Shown piece after piece: positions 35,022-44,554 of a stretch of 64,000 bases of DNA (the first letter of the stretch is position 1; each line of letters starts with the position of its first letter). The notes beneath the pieces are model-generated. The model searched no databases, was not told the DNA's origin, and worked only from the letters and a program-made list of their open reading frames with translations. The position numbers and the translations under genes are program-made. The DNA comes from Pelagicoccus mobilis. Its GTDB lineage: Bacteria > Verrucomicrobiota > Verrucomicrobiia > Opitutales > Opitutaceae. The stretch spans positions 1 to 64,000 of the forward strand of contig NZ_JAENIL010000029.1 of assembly GCF_016595505.1 (NCBI RefSeq), in the 5' to 3' direction.

Positions 35022-36977
35022 ATGCTTCGTCTCGTCTTCATTACATTCTTTGTAATTGCCTCTGTATCCGCGGTGGATGCCAACAGCGTCTACCCCAATC
35101 CGTTAATCGAACAAAGAGCAGATCCATGGATCCACAAACACAGCGACGGCTTCTACTATTTCATCGCCACCACACCTCAATACGAGCGAATCGAACTACG
35201 TAGAGCAGCCACGATAAGCGAGCTCCCAGCTGCTGAGCCTAAAGACATTTGGAAGGCTCACTCCACCGGTCCCATGGGAGCTCATATTTGGGCTCCAGAA
35301 CTTCACTTCATCCAAGGCAAGTGGTACATCTACTTCGCTGCGGGAGACAAAGAGGAAATCTGGCGCATTCGTATGTACGTTCTCGAAAACGAATCTCCCA
35401 ATCCGCTCGAGGGCCAATGGATCGAGAAAGGTGAAGTCAAAGCGGCATGGGATGAATTCTCCCTCGACGCTACCGTATTCGAGCACCACGAAAAACTATT
35501 CTACGTCTGGGCGCAAAAAGACCCCGACATGGGAGGAAACTCGAATATTTACCTCTCTGAAATGGAGAACCCCTGGACACTCAAAGGGAAACAGATCCGT
35601 CTCACTAAACCCGACTTCGCTTGGGAACAAATGAAGTACCGCGTCAATGAAGGCCCCGCCGTACTGAAGAGAAACGGCAAGATCTTCATCACCTACTCCG
35701 TCAACGCTACGGACCAAAACTACCGCATGGGTCTCCTTTGGGCAGACGACGACAGTGATCTGCTCACAACCAGTACCTGGCAAAAATCTCCCGGCAGCGT
35801 ATTTATGACATCCGAAGAAAATGGAATCTACGGTCCCGGACACAATGGATTCACAACGGGCGAAAACGGACAAGATCTAATCGTGTACCACGCTCGCAAC
35901 TACAAAGAGCTCACCGTCTATTCACTTCGAGATTGGAATCGCCACGCCCGAGTTCAAGAGTTCATATGGACGGACGATGGCTTCCCTGACTTCGGGGTAC
36001 CTCTTCCCGACTCAGAACCTCAAACTGCTCCCAAGCCACTTTTCCGCGATCCTGTCTTCGATGGAGCTGCCGACCCAGTCGTTATTTGGAACGAGCATCG
36101 CGGCCGCTGGTGGATGTTCTACACCAACCGCCGAGCCAATGCCGACGAACCATCAGGAGTTCAATGGGTTCACGGCACTCACATCGGTATCGCGGAATCC
36201 TCGGACAATGGTATAACTTGGAAACGTATCGGAAAAGCAAATATCAACGGACTCCCAGCTCAATTCGACATCCCCGATCCAACACACTGGGCCCCTGAAG
36301 TAATCAAAGGCCCCAAAGGAGAATACCACATGTACCTCACGTTCGTGCCTGGAATATTCAATGATTGGGCTCACCCGAGGAACATCCTCCACCTAACGAG
36401 CAAAGACCTGAAAAACTGGGTCTACCAATCCACCCTCGAACTCGAAAATGAGAAAATCATCGACGCCTGCGTCTACCAACTCAACGCCAGTACTTGGCGC
36501 ATGTGGTACAATAACGAGCTTGATGGAAAATCCGTTTATTACGCCGACAGTCAGGACCTCTACAACTGGGAAATCAAAGGCAAAGCCGTCGGGGACAAAT
36601 CTGGGGAAGGCCCTAAAGTCTTCCAATGGAAAGGCTATTATTGGATGGTCACAGACGTCTGGGAGGGCCTAGGCGTCTATCGTTCCGATGACGCTCTAAA
36701 TTGGAAACGTCAGCTAGGAAAAAACCTTCTGCAAACGCCTGGCAATGGAGAGGATGATAGAGTTACTGGCGGTCACCCAGACGTACTCGTTCAAGGCGAT
36801 AAAGCATACCTGTTCTATTTCACCCATCCGGGACGATCCAAACCTGAGCAGGAAAACGAATACGAGCTTCGACGAAGCTCAATCCAAGTGGTCGAACTCC
36901 AATACTCAGATGGAGAGCTTTTTGTAGATCGCAACCAACCGACCCTCATGAAACTAGATCCACAATACTCCTATTAA
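35022..36977 (+). CDS. Secreted fusion of two GH43-like five-bladed propellers
   Basis: 651 residues with a signal peptide (about 1-20). N-terminal propeller (25-330): acids D34 (EQRADPW), D149 (SLDATVF) and E210 (VNEGPAV), as in exo-alpha-L-arabinofuranosidases of GH43. C-terminal propeller (340-640) has its own apparent triad D351 (GAADPVV), D481 (IIDACVY) and E529 (SGEGPKV), so it may also be catalytic; it could belong to a related clan-F family. The N-terminal half is closely similar to the single-domain protein at 61489-62448. A 156-base gap precedes the gene and the GH127 gene follows by 18 bases. It would release arabinose or xylose side groups. Confidence 0.85.
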   Translation: MLRLVFITFFVIASVSAVDANSVYPNPLIEQRADPWIHKHSDGFYYFIATTPQYERIELRRAATISELPAAEPKDIWKAHSTGPMGAHIWAPELHFIQGKWYIYFAAGDKEEIWRIRMYVLENESPNPLEGQWIEKGEVKAAWDEFSLDATVFEHHEKLFYVWAQKDPDMGGNSNIYLSEMENPWTLKGKQIRLTKPDFAWEQMKYRVNEGPAVLKRNGKIFITYSVNATDQNYRMGLLWADDDSDLLTTSTWQKSPGSVFMTSEENGIYGPGHNGFTTGENGQDLIVYHARNYKELTVYSLRDWNRHARVQEFIWTDDGFPDFGVPLPDSEPQTAPKPLFRDPVFDGAADPVVIWNEHRGRWWMFYTNRRANADEPSGVQWVHGTHIGIAESSDNGITWKRIGKANINGLPAQFDIPDPTHWAPEVIKGPKGEYHMYLTFVPGIFNDWAHPRNILHLTSKDLKNWVYQSTLELENEKIIDACVYQLNASTWRMWYNNELDGKSVYYADSQDLYNWEIKGKAVGDKSGEGPKVFQWKGYYWMVTDVWEGLGVYRSDDALNWKRQLGKNLLQTPGNGEDDRVTGGHPDVLVQGDKAYLFYFTHPGRSKPEQENEYELRRSSIQVVELQYSDGELFVDRNQPTLMKLDPQYSY

Positions 36978-36995
36978 CACGAGCCTGACTAAGAA

Positions 36996-39395
36996 ATGTT
37001 AGATCGAATTTGTATTAAAAATAGCTATACTCCTTGCATTCTACTCGCAGCCCTAGCTTTCGCATTTCTTGAATCCCCTTCCAGCTGTGCGTCTGATAAG
37101 ATGCAGCTCTTCCATCCCAACTCCGTACACCTCCTCGAGGGCGATTTCAAACGCTCCCACGAACTCAACAAATCCTACCTGCTCGCCCACAACGTCGACC
37201 GCTTCCTCGCCCCTTTCCTTGTCGAGGCCGGTCTTCCATCCAAAGCAGTAAAATACGGCAACTGGGAAAGCTCCGGACTCGACGGCCACTCCGCTGGGCA
37301 CTATCTCTCCGCCCTCGCATTCGCCTATGCCGAATCCGGCGACGCCATTTTCAAGGAACGGCTCGACTACATGATCAACGAGCTCGCCCTCTGCCAAGAA
37401 GCCAACGGCGACGGCTACGTTGGAGGAATCCCCGGAGGCAAAGCGGCGTGGGAAAAACTCGCTCAAGGCGAGGTCAAAGCCGAGCGCTTCAACCTCAATG
37501 GAGCCTGGGTACCTTGGTACAACATTCACAAAAGCTACGCCGGCCTCAAAGACGCTTGGCTCGTAACCGGGAACCTACAAGCCAAAGACGTGCTTCTCAA
37601 ACTCTGCGACTGGACCAGCTCACTCGTCTCCAAGTTAAGCGAGGAGCAAATCCAGCAAATGCTCTACGCCGAACATGGCGGAATGAACGACGTCTTCGCA
37701 GAAGTCTTCCAACACACGGGCGACCCAGCTCACCTCAAACTCGCCAAGCAATTCTCCCACCACGAATTGCTCAACCCGCTCTTGGAACGCGAAGACAAAC
37801 TCACCGGTTTCCACGCCAATACGCAAATCCCCAAGGTCATCGGCTACCAACGCATCGCCCAGATCGAGTCCGAATCAGGCTGGGGTCAAGCCGCCGAATA
37901 CTTCTGGAACAACATCGTTCACAAACGCTCTATCGCCATCGGGGGCAACAGTGTACGCGAACACTTCCACGATACGCACGATTTCTCACCAATGCTCGAA
38001 TCCCGAGAAGGCCCGGAATCTTGTAACACTTTCAACATGCTTCGACTCTCCACCCTCCTGTATCAGGACGATGGCGACAGTCTTTACATCGACTATTACG
38101 AGCGTGCTCTCTTCAATCATATCCTCTCGCTTCAGCACCCCAGAACCGGTGGTTACGTCTATTTCACTCCCGCTCGTCCCCGCCACTACCGGGTCTACTC
38201 TCAGCCGGAAACCTCCTTCTGGTGCTGCGTCGGCACCGGTATGGAAAATCCCAACCGCTATACCGAACTCATCTACGCCCACGACGACTCCAGCCTAGCC
38301 GTCAACCTCTTCATCTCCAGCCAAGTCAACTGGAAGGGCATCACCCTCAGCCAAACCACCGACTTCCCTAGCACCTCCACCAGTACGCTGACCGTTTCCA
38401 CTCCCAAGCCCAAAACGTTCGCCCTCCGCATCCGCAAGCCCGCTTGGGCCGACGACCGTTTCGCTATCACCATCAATGGGAAGAAAACCAAAACGTCCTA
38501 CGAAAACGGATACGCTATTATCGAACGTAAGTGGAAAGACTCCGACCGCATCGAAGTCAGTTTCCCTATGCAACTCTCCGTCGAGCAACTTCCCGACGGT
38601 TCCCCGTACTACGCCTTCCTGAAGGGCCCCATAGTGCTCGCTGCCCGCTACCAGTCGCCAGAATACGACCTTCCCGGCCTCTTCGCCGGTCCCGGCCGCA
38701 TGGAGCATATTGCCCCTGGCAGCTATTACCCAGTCGATAAAAACCCACTCCTCATCGGATCCCCCGACGATCTCCTAGAACGTCTCACCCCCATCCCCGA
38801 AAAAAACAATCACTTCACCCTTGGCGGCGACATCCGTCCCGCTCCTGACTCGCAGATCGAGCTCGAACCCTTCTACCAAATACACGACTCCCGCTACACC
38901 CTCTACTGGAGAACCGCCGACGAGTCCGAATACGCTCAGCTCGCTGCCGAACTCGTAGCCAAACAAAAACGCCAAACCGCCCTTCAGAAGTTAACTATCG
39001 ACTCTGTCGCCCCCGGCCAACAACAACCCGAAGTCGAACACGATTTCCGAGGCGAAGGCACTCGCACCGGCATCCTCGGCGGACGCCAATTCCGTGAATC
39101 GTCACAATGGTTCGGATACACACTCAAAAACAAGCAAGACACCCCCGTCGAACTCGTGCTCACCTATTTCGGCGGCGAATGGAGCAAAGCCTGCAATATC
39201 GAAGTTAACGGCCGGGTAATTGGAGAGCTAATCGTCAAGGCCGACCACCCAGATACCTTCGTCGAAAAAGCCTTCCCCATCCCCGACGAGATCAGATCCG
39301 CAAGCGGGCCTCGCCTCGCGCTCCGCATAGTCGCCCAAGAAAACCAAACAACTCCCGCCCTCTTCGACATCGCCCTCCGCCGAGTCGAGCAGTAG
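36996..39395 (+). CDS. GH127-type beta-L-arabinofuranosidase (DUF1680)
   Basis: 799 residues with an N-terminal hydrophobic export signal (about 12-28). The helical toroid with LKPYGNWESSGLDGH-like and NGAWVPWYNIHK motifs identifies the family. Catalytic and zinc residues match the Bifidobacterium HypBA1 pattern. The acid/base is E322 (SVREHFH). E341 and C343 (ESCNTFN) with C410 and C411 (FWCCVGTGMEN) bind zinc, and one of these cysteines is the nucleophile. Additional beta domains fill the C-terminus. GH127 removes beta-linked L-arabinofuranose; GH146 is a close alternative. It sits between two GH43 genes, which suits arabinosylated side chains such as the terminal unit of T-type xyloglucan. 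Confidence 0.9.
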   Translation: MLDRICIKNSYTPCILLAALAFAFLESPSSCASDKMQLFHPNSVHLLEGDFKRSHELNKSYLLAHNVDRFLAPFLVEAGLPSKAVKYGNWESSGLDGHSAGHYLSALAFAYAESGDAIFKERLDYMINELALCQEANGDGYVGGIPGGKAAWEKLAQGEVKAERFNLNGAWVPWYNIHKSYAGLKDAWLVTGNLQAKDVLLKLCDWTSSLVSKLSEEQIQQMLYAEHGGMNDVFAEVFQHTGDPAHLKLAKQFSHHELLNPLLEREDKLTGFHANTQIPKVIGYQRIAQIESESGWGQAAEYFWNNIVHKRSIAIGGNSVREHFHDTHDFSPMLESREGPESCNTFNMLRLSTLLYQDDGDSLYIDYYERALFNHILSLQHPRTGGYVYFTPARPRHYRVYSQPETSFWCCVGTGMENPNRYTELIYAHDDSSLAVNLFISSQVNWKGITLSQTTDFPSTSTSTLTVSTPKPKTFALRIRKPAWADDRFAITINGKKTKTSYENGYAIIERKWKDSDRIEVSFPMQLSVEQLPDGSPYYAFLKGPIVLAARYQSPEYDLPGLFAGPGRMEHIAPGSYYPVDKNPLLIGSPDDLLERLTPIPEKNNHFTLGGDIRPAPDSQIELEPFYQIHDSRYTLYWRTADESEYAQLAAELVAKQKRQTALQKLTIDSVAPGQQQPEVEHDFRGEGTRTGILGGRQFRESSQWFGYTLKNKQDTPVELVLTYFGGEWSKACNIEVNGRVIGELIVKADHPDTFVEKAFPIPDEIRSASGPRLALRIVAQENQTTPALFDIALRRVEQ

Positions 39396-39579
39396 GACGA
39401 TTCGCATCGGGTCGCGGCCATCGTCACGATAGCCACAAATCTGCGAAAAGCCACTCTTCCCACCTTTCGCTCATCTATTGGCGGATTCTCTCACCAAACC
39501 GCGCATGTACAAGTAGCCCCGCCTCCAAGCTGGGCCCATTCACGGTACCCCGAACATACATGCGAACATCTTCCAAACG

Positions 39580-42354
39580 ATGAGTTGCCTCAAAACTACT
39601 CTCCTAAGCTTTACCCTAGCCGCGTTCACACTTCTGCCGCTGGCAGCCCAAACCACCCCAAGCTTCACGCGCAACGCCTCGGTACACGACCCTTCTGTTA
39701 TCAAGGTCGGCGACCGCTTCTACGTCTACGGTTCTCACGGAGCCTCAGCATGGACCGAGGACCTCATGAACTGGACCCAAGTCGCCCTCACCGTCAACAC
39801 AGGCAACCCACCCCATTTCCGCACTTTTCAGAGCGAACTCTCCGAACTCATATCTTGGTCCAATGCAACCACCCTCTGGGCTGCGGATGTGTACCAACTC
39901 GACGACGGTAAATTCTATTACTACTATAACGTGTGGACCAACCATCTGGACTACCGCAGCTACATGGGAGTCGCCGTTTCCGACACTGTCGAGGGTCCCT
40001 ACGAGGATCTTGGCGAAATGCTCCGCGGCGGTACCGGCGTATCCGGCTTTGATCCGCGCATCCATCCCAACACCATTGACCCCACGCTCTTCCGAGACAC
40101 CGAAGACGAGCTCTGGATGGTATACGGCTCCTACTCAGGCGGTATCTATGTTCTGAAGATGGATGACCAAACCGGCTTCCAACTTCCTAACCAAGGTTTC
40201 GGCACCCGTATAAATGGAGGAAACCACTCCGTCATGGAAGGCCCATTCATCGACTACAATGCGGATACGGGCTATTATTACCTCTTCCTCTCCTACGGTG
40301 GACTCGCCGCAGCAGACGGCTACAACATGCGGGTATTCCGAGCAGAACATCCAGCCGGTCCTTACCGTGATCCCGCGGGCACCGACATGTCCACCGCTCC
40401 TCTCAACGCCAGCCTTTCCTCGATCAACCCACACGGTCTCAAGCTTGCAGGCAACTGGCAGTTCCTTCCAGTCGAGGGAGAGCTTGCCACCTCTTCTACG
40501 GGCTACCTCTCGCCCGGACACAACTCCATTATCCAAGATCCCACTACAGGCAAGTGGTTCAACTTTTTCCACACCCGCTTCGTCGGACGAGGCGAACAAC
40601 ACGAAGTCCGTATTCACCAGCTCTTTTTCAATGAGGATGGATGGCCCGTCATGGCCCCGCATCGCTACGCCGGCGAAACCCAAGGCAGCTACACGACCGC
40701 CGAAATCGCTGGCTCCTACAAGATCATTAACCACGGCAAGGACACGGTCGGTGACGTAAAAACTTCCACCGTTATCGGCCTAAAAGAAGACGGAGGTCTC
40801 GTGGGCGTTAGCGGCTCTTGGGAAATGATCGATGAGCAAAACATCCGCCTCACTGTCGATGGTACTCTCTTCAAAGGAATCGTATCCGATTTTTGGGACA
40901 ACGAAAACCGCATGTGGGTAAAAGGCTTTTCCGCTATTTCCCCCGATGGGACATCCCTCTGGGGCAGCGAACTCGCCATCGTAAACCGTAGCGGTGACCT
41001 TCCCGCTCCAGAACTCGTCGCTCTCAAGGATATGGCACTACCAATGGGAGAAAACCTTGATCTGATCGTCGCGAGCGGTTCCATCCACCCTGACCTCATC
41101 CTTGAATACAAAGTCCTCGAAGGACCAGGCGGCATGGGAGTCGATCCAGGCAACGGGAGACTCACGTGGATCCCCACCCCTTCCCAAATGGGAAAAGTAT
41201 TCAACGTGCATATACAGGTCTACGATCTCATCGAGCCTAACCTATCCGACGAAATTCAGTTCACAATCTACATTGGCGGCGGATACGAACAGGCCGAAAC
41301 GAGTATCGAATTCTCTCAAGCATCACAATCAGGCTTGCCCGACAAACACGGGAACGCAACGGGATTAAGCACCCGCCTAAGCGGCACAGGAATAGGCTAC
41401 AATCAAAGCGATCCAAACCTAACGCTTGACCTAGGTAACGCTGCTCTACTCTTAGAGTCCACCCAGGCCGACTTTAACGGACAAGCAGGAGTCACCACCA
41501 CATCTGCGATCGGCGTGAAGCTATCCGACCTAGGATACACTGGAGAGGAAGATTTTAATGTCACCGCACAATTCGGACCTATCACAGGACTTGAAAGCAT
41601 CGACCAAGTCGGCGTCTATGTCGGAACCTCAGCCACGACACTGACGCGTGCGGGAATTTTCCAATCCGCAAATCCTGAAGGGCTCGCCGTCCACACACAA
41701 AACGGCAATGACAATAACGCCACCTTCGATCAGTCCAGCTACGACTTGAGCGACGGTCTGACTGTCAGCATTTCCCGCAACGAAAATCAGTGGGCTTACA
41801 CAGTCGATGGTGTTTCCATCTCTCCACAAGTTGCAAACGCGACTTTCCTCGACTCAGCAAGTGACCTAAGCGTCGGGGTCTTCGCCATCAACCCGCTCAA
41901 TGCCAATAGTAAGACCGTGACACTTAAGTCGCTCGACATAACCGTCGCCACCGACCAACTCCGCACAACCCGTATCCAGCAGTGGAAGACAAGTCACTTC
42001 GGAGACTCTCCTGCTCCAGGTATCGCAGGACATGGTGACGACCCCGATAGGGACGGAAATAGCAACCTAGTCGAGTACGCACTCGGGTCGAACCCACTCG
42101 TCCCGGATAGCCCTCCCAACTCTGACATCGAAGTGATAGCCAACAAACTCGTTTGGACACTCACTCAAATAGACGATCCCGCACTTAGGTACGAGGTCCA
42201 TACCAGCGACACGCCAAGATCAGAAGATTCCGAACTCCTCTGGGAAAGCGCTAATGATCACAACCAGAACGGCCCGATCCAGATCGAAACCCCATTAAGT
42301 ACTCAACCTGGCGACTCCCGCTTCCTCGAACTAAACGTCTACTCCGTCGAGTAG
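39580..42354 (+). CDS. Secreted multidomain GH43 arabinanase-like enzyme
   Basis: 924 residues, signal peptide about 1-24. The GH43 propeller has base D37 (SVHDPSV), D167 (NTIDPTLF) and acid E220 (VMEGPFI), in the arrangement of endo-arabinanase-like subfamilies, plus GHNSII near a metal site. A C-terminal GH43-associated beta domain follows (about 380-480), then a putative Ig domain (MGVDPGNGRLTWIPTPSQMG). After that come a beta-rich domain (about 570-790) and a terminal segment with a calcium-loop-like DPDRDGNSNLVEYALGSNP. That last module is a frequent C-terminal extension in Verrucomicrobiota. The enzyme is probably extracellular and cuts arabinan or arabinosylated chains. Start ATG 39580. 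Confidence 0.85.
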   Translation: MSCLKTTLLSFTLAAFTLLPLAAQTTPSFTRNASVHDPSVIKVGDRFYVYGSHGASAWTEDLMNWTQVALTVNTGNPPHFRTFQSELSELISWSNATTLWAADVYQLDDGKFYYYYNVWTNHLDYRSYMGVAVSDTVEGPYEDLGEMLRGGTGVSGFDPRIHPNTIDPTLFRDTEDELWMVYGSYSGGIYVLKMDDQTGFQLPNQGFGTRINGGNHSVMEGPFIDYNADTGYYYLFLSYGGLAAADGYNMRVFRAEHPAGPYRDPAGTDMSTAPLNASLSSINPHGLKLAGNWQFLPVEGELATSSTGYLSPGHNSIIQDPTTGKWFNFFHTRFVGRGEQHEVRIHQLFFNEDGWPVMAPHRYAGETQGSYTTAEIAGSYKIINHGKDTVGDVKTSTVIGLKEDGGLVGVSGSWEMIDEQNIRLTVDGTLFKGIVSDFWDNENRMWVKGFSAISPDGTSLWGSELAIVNRSGDLPAPELVALKDMALPMGENLDLIVASGSIHPDLILEYKVLEGPGGMGVDPGNGRLTWIPTPSQMGKVFNVHIQVYDLIEPNLSDEIQFTIYIGGGYEQAETSIEFSQASQSGLPDKHGNATGLSTRLSGTGIGYNQSDPNLTLDLGNAALLLESTQADFNGQAGVTTTSAIGVKLSDLGYTGEEDFNVTAQFGPITGLESIDQVGVYVGTSATTLTRAGIFQSANPEGLAVHTQNGNDNNATFDQSSYDLSDGLTVSISRNENQWAYTVDGVSISPQVANATFLDSASDLSVGVFAINPLNANSKTVTLKSLDITVATDQLRTTRIQQWKTSHFGDSPAPGIAGHGDDPDRDGNSNLVEYALGSNPLVPDSPPNSDIEVIANKLVWTLTQIDDPALRYEVHTSDTPRSEDSELLWESANDHNQNGPIQIETPLSTQPGDSRFLELNVYSVE

Positions 42355-42419
42355 TTGCACACTCCCAGAAACTGGACAGCTTTACTACACCCAACTGTGA
42401 AATCGAAATCCCACGTTTC

Positions 42420-44402
42420 ATGAAGCTAAAGACAACCTCAATACTGACCCTCGTGCTAGCTCTCAGCTCAAGCAGTCTCTCACCTGCGAAGAAGATCTCA
42501 GCCACGCTGGATCTCGAAAAAACCGGCGAACCGATAAGCCCCTATATCTACGGTCAATTTATCGAACACCTTGGCCGCTGCATCTACGGCGGCATTTGGG
42601 CGGAAATGCTCGAAGACCGGAAATTCTACTTCCCTGTCACCGAAGACTACGACCCCTACAAAAAACTCCAAGACACGGCCTTTCCTGTTGTCGGGGCATC
42701 GCCATGGGAAATCACCGACAACGCCGCCGGACTCGCGATGACGACCGACAATTCATTTGTCGGTCAATACACACCAAGTCTAGCCGCCGGCACTGGCATT
42801 CGCCAACGAGACCTCGCAGTCGTATCCGGAAAAACTTACGACGGATACATTTGGCTCAAAAACACATCCGAGCGACGAAGCGAAGTTACTGTCACCTTCG
42901 CTCACAATCTCAAAGGTAAGGGCTCTCAAACCCAAACCCTAACCGTCACCGCTGGCGACTACCAAAAGTTCCCTTACAGTTTTAAAGCAACCTCCGATTC
43001 GGAAACTGCCACTCTCGCCGTGAAGGTCGAAAGCGGATCCGTTTACGTCGGCACCCTCTCCCTCATGCCTGAGGACAACGTTCAAGGCATGCGAGCGGAC
43101 ACACTGGAACTTCTCAAGGAGCTCGATTCCCCAATCTATCGGTGGCCTGGTGGAAACTTCGTCAGCGGGTACAACTGGCGCGACGGCATCGGCGACCGCG
43201 ACCGCCGCCCACCTCGTAAGAATCCAGCCTGGACTGGCATCGAGCACAACGACTTCGGTACGGATGAGTTCATCGAATTCTGCCGTCTCATCAACGCTGA
43301 GCCTACAATCGCCGCCAACACCGGCTTCGGCGACGCCTATTCCGCAGCCCAATGGGTCGACTACTGTAACTCCACTGGCGATACAATCGGCGGCCAATGG
43401 CGCGTCGACAACGGCAACTACGAGCCTTTCAATGTCAAATACTGGTGCGTCGGAAACGAAATGTGGGGTCCTTGGCAACTCGGCTTCATGCAGCTCTCCC
43501 AATACATCCTCAAGCACAACGAAGTCGCTGACGCCATGCGGGCTGCCGATCCGAACCTCGTGCTCATTGGCGTAGGAGCTGTTGACCAGATCAATGCCGC
43601 CCACGACCCTGACCAAGCGAAAGCAAACCGTCTCTGGTCCGTCGGCATGCTCGAAGGCAGCGGCGACCACATGGAACTCATCTCCGAACACTTCTACTCC
43701 GGCCAAACACCTTGGACTGATGCCCAAGAGCGTGAACCACTCGAACACGTTCCCCTCATGAAAACCGAGATTCGCCGCATCACCGACGAACACCGTCGCC
43801 TCCAGCCCGGAATCAAGGAGCTTAATGGCAAAACAATGCCCATCGCGATGGACGAATGGAACTACTGGCACCGCCAATACGAATACGGCGAACTCGGCTG
43901 CGTCTACGACCTCAAGGACGCCCTCGGCACCGTCGTCGCCCTCCACGAATTCTATCGCCAAAGCGACCTCATCAAGATCGCAAACTACGCCCAAACCGTA
44001 AATGTCATCGGCTGTATCAAAACATCCAAGACGGAGGCCGAATTCGCCACCACCGGTCTCGCCCTCAAACTCTACCGAGCCGAATGGGAAGACATACCCC
44101 TTGAACTGCCAGAACTCGATAAAAACATCGATATAGCAGCCGCCCGCTCCGAAGACGGCAAAACAATCACAATTAGTATCGTCAACCCAACCGACAAAGC
44201 GGCCACTCTCAGCCTTAAGGCAACAGGAATTGAGATTCCGGATACAGCCACGAGTTGGACGATCACCGGAGACCATCATCGCGCACGCAACGCACCGGGT
44301 GAAGAACGCCAGGTAGACATCCACGAAAAAACAGGAGTCGACCTCGCAAACGGCTTCCAAGCCCCGCCCCTTAGCTCCGTACTCTTTAAACTAACTCTCT
44401 AG
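42420..44402 (+). CDS. GH51 alpha-L-arabinofuranosidase, secreted
   Basis: 660 residues with a signal peptide (about 1-22). Family motifs run in order: ISPYIYGQFIEHLGRCIYGG, YRWPGGNFVSGYNWRDGIG, acid/base E347 (VGNEMWG), nucleophile E479 (MDEWNYW). A carbohydrate-binding-like beta insert occupies about residues 85-220, as in eukaryote-like GH51 enzymes, and a C-terminal beta-sandwich follows. Retaining exo-enzyme for alpha-L-arabinofuranose on xyloglucan, arabinan or arabinoxylan. Last gene of the plus operon, followed by a strong terminator. Confidence 0.93.
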   Translation: MKLKTTSILTLVLALSSSSLSPAKKISATLDLEKTGEPISPYIYGQFIEHLGRCIYGGIWAEMLEDRKFYFPVTEDYDPYKKLQDTAFPVVGASPWEITDNAAGLAMTTDNSFVGQYTPSLAAGTGIRQRDLAVVSGKTYDGYIWLKNTSERRSEVTVTFAHNLKGKGSQTQTLTVTAGDYQKFPYSFKATSDSETATLAVKVESGSVYVGTLSLMPEDNVQGMRADTLELLKELDSPIYRWPGGNFVSGYNWRDGIGDRDRRPPRKNPAWTGIEHNDFGTDEFIEFCRLINAEPTIAANTGFGDAYSAAQWVDYCNSTGDTIGGQWRVDNGNYEPFNVKYWCVGNEMWGPWQLGFMQLSQYILKHNEVADAMRAADPNLVLIGVGAVDQINAAHDPDQAKANRLWSVGMLEGSGDHMELISEHFYSGQTPWTDAQEREPLEHVPLMKTEIRRITDEHRRLQPGIKELNGKTMPIAMDEWNYWHRQYEYGELGCVYDLKDALGTVVALHEFYRQSDLIKIANYAQTVNVIGCIKTSKTEAEFATTGLALKLYRAEWEDIPLELPELDKNIDIAAARSEDGKTITISIVNPTDKAATLSLKATGIEIPDTATSWTITGDHHRARNAPGEERQVDIHEKTGVDLANGFQAPPLSSVLFKLTL

Positions 44403-44426
44403 GAATACGACGCACCTAAAGAATCG

Positions 44427-44460
44427 AAGCGACCCAAACCCGGGTCGCTTTTTCTTTTTT
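44427..44460 (+). terminator. Strong rho-independent terminator ending the xyloglucan plus operon
   Basis: Perfect 9-bp stem AAGCGACCC/GGGTCGCTT (44427-44435 and 44442-44450) with loop AAACCC and a T-rich tail TTTTTCTTTTTT. It lies 25 bases after the GH51 stop and separates the locus from the iron genes. Confidence 0.9.
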
Positions 44461-44475
44461 CATACTCCGCAACAT

Positions 44476-44512
44476 AATCCCGCTTGGAGCGCTGCTAATC
44501 CCGCTCGGGGCG
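44476..44512. promoter_or_regulatory. Near-direct repeat upstream of siderophore-type receptor
   Basis: AATCCCGCTTGGAGCG (44476-44491) and AATCCCGCTCGGGGCG (44497-44512) are 21 bases apart, two helical turns, and 40-80 bases before the receptor start codon. This is the layout of a tandem activator or repressor site. It does not look like a standard Fur box. Confidence 0.35.
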
Positions 44513-44554
44513 GAAAGCCGGTGTCCTTTGCTATATGGTGTGGTTTCAAATCAA

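Noticed and set aside
42939-44360. 473-codon open frame on the minus strand
   Set aside because: It lies wholly antisense to the GH51 gene, which has both catalytic motifs; its translation is low-complexity and valine-rich with no family signature.
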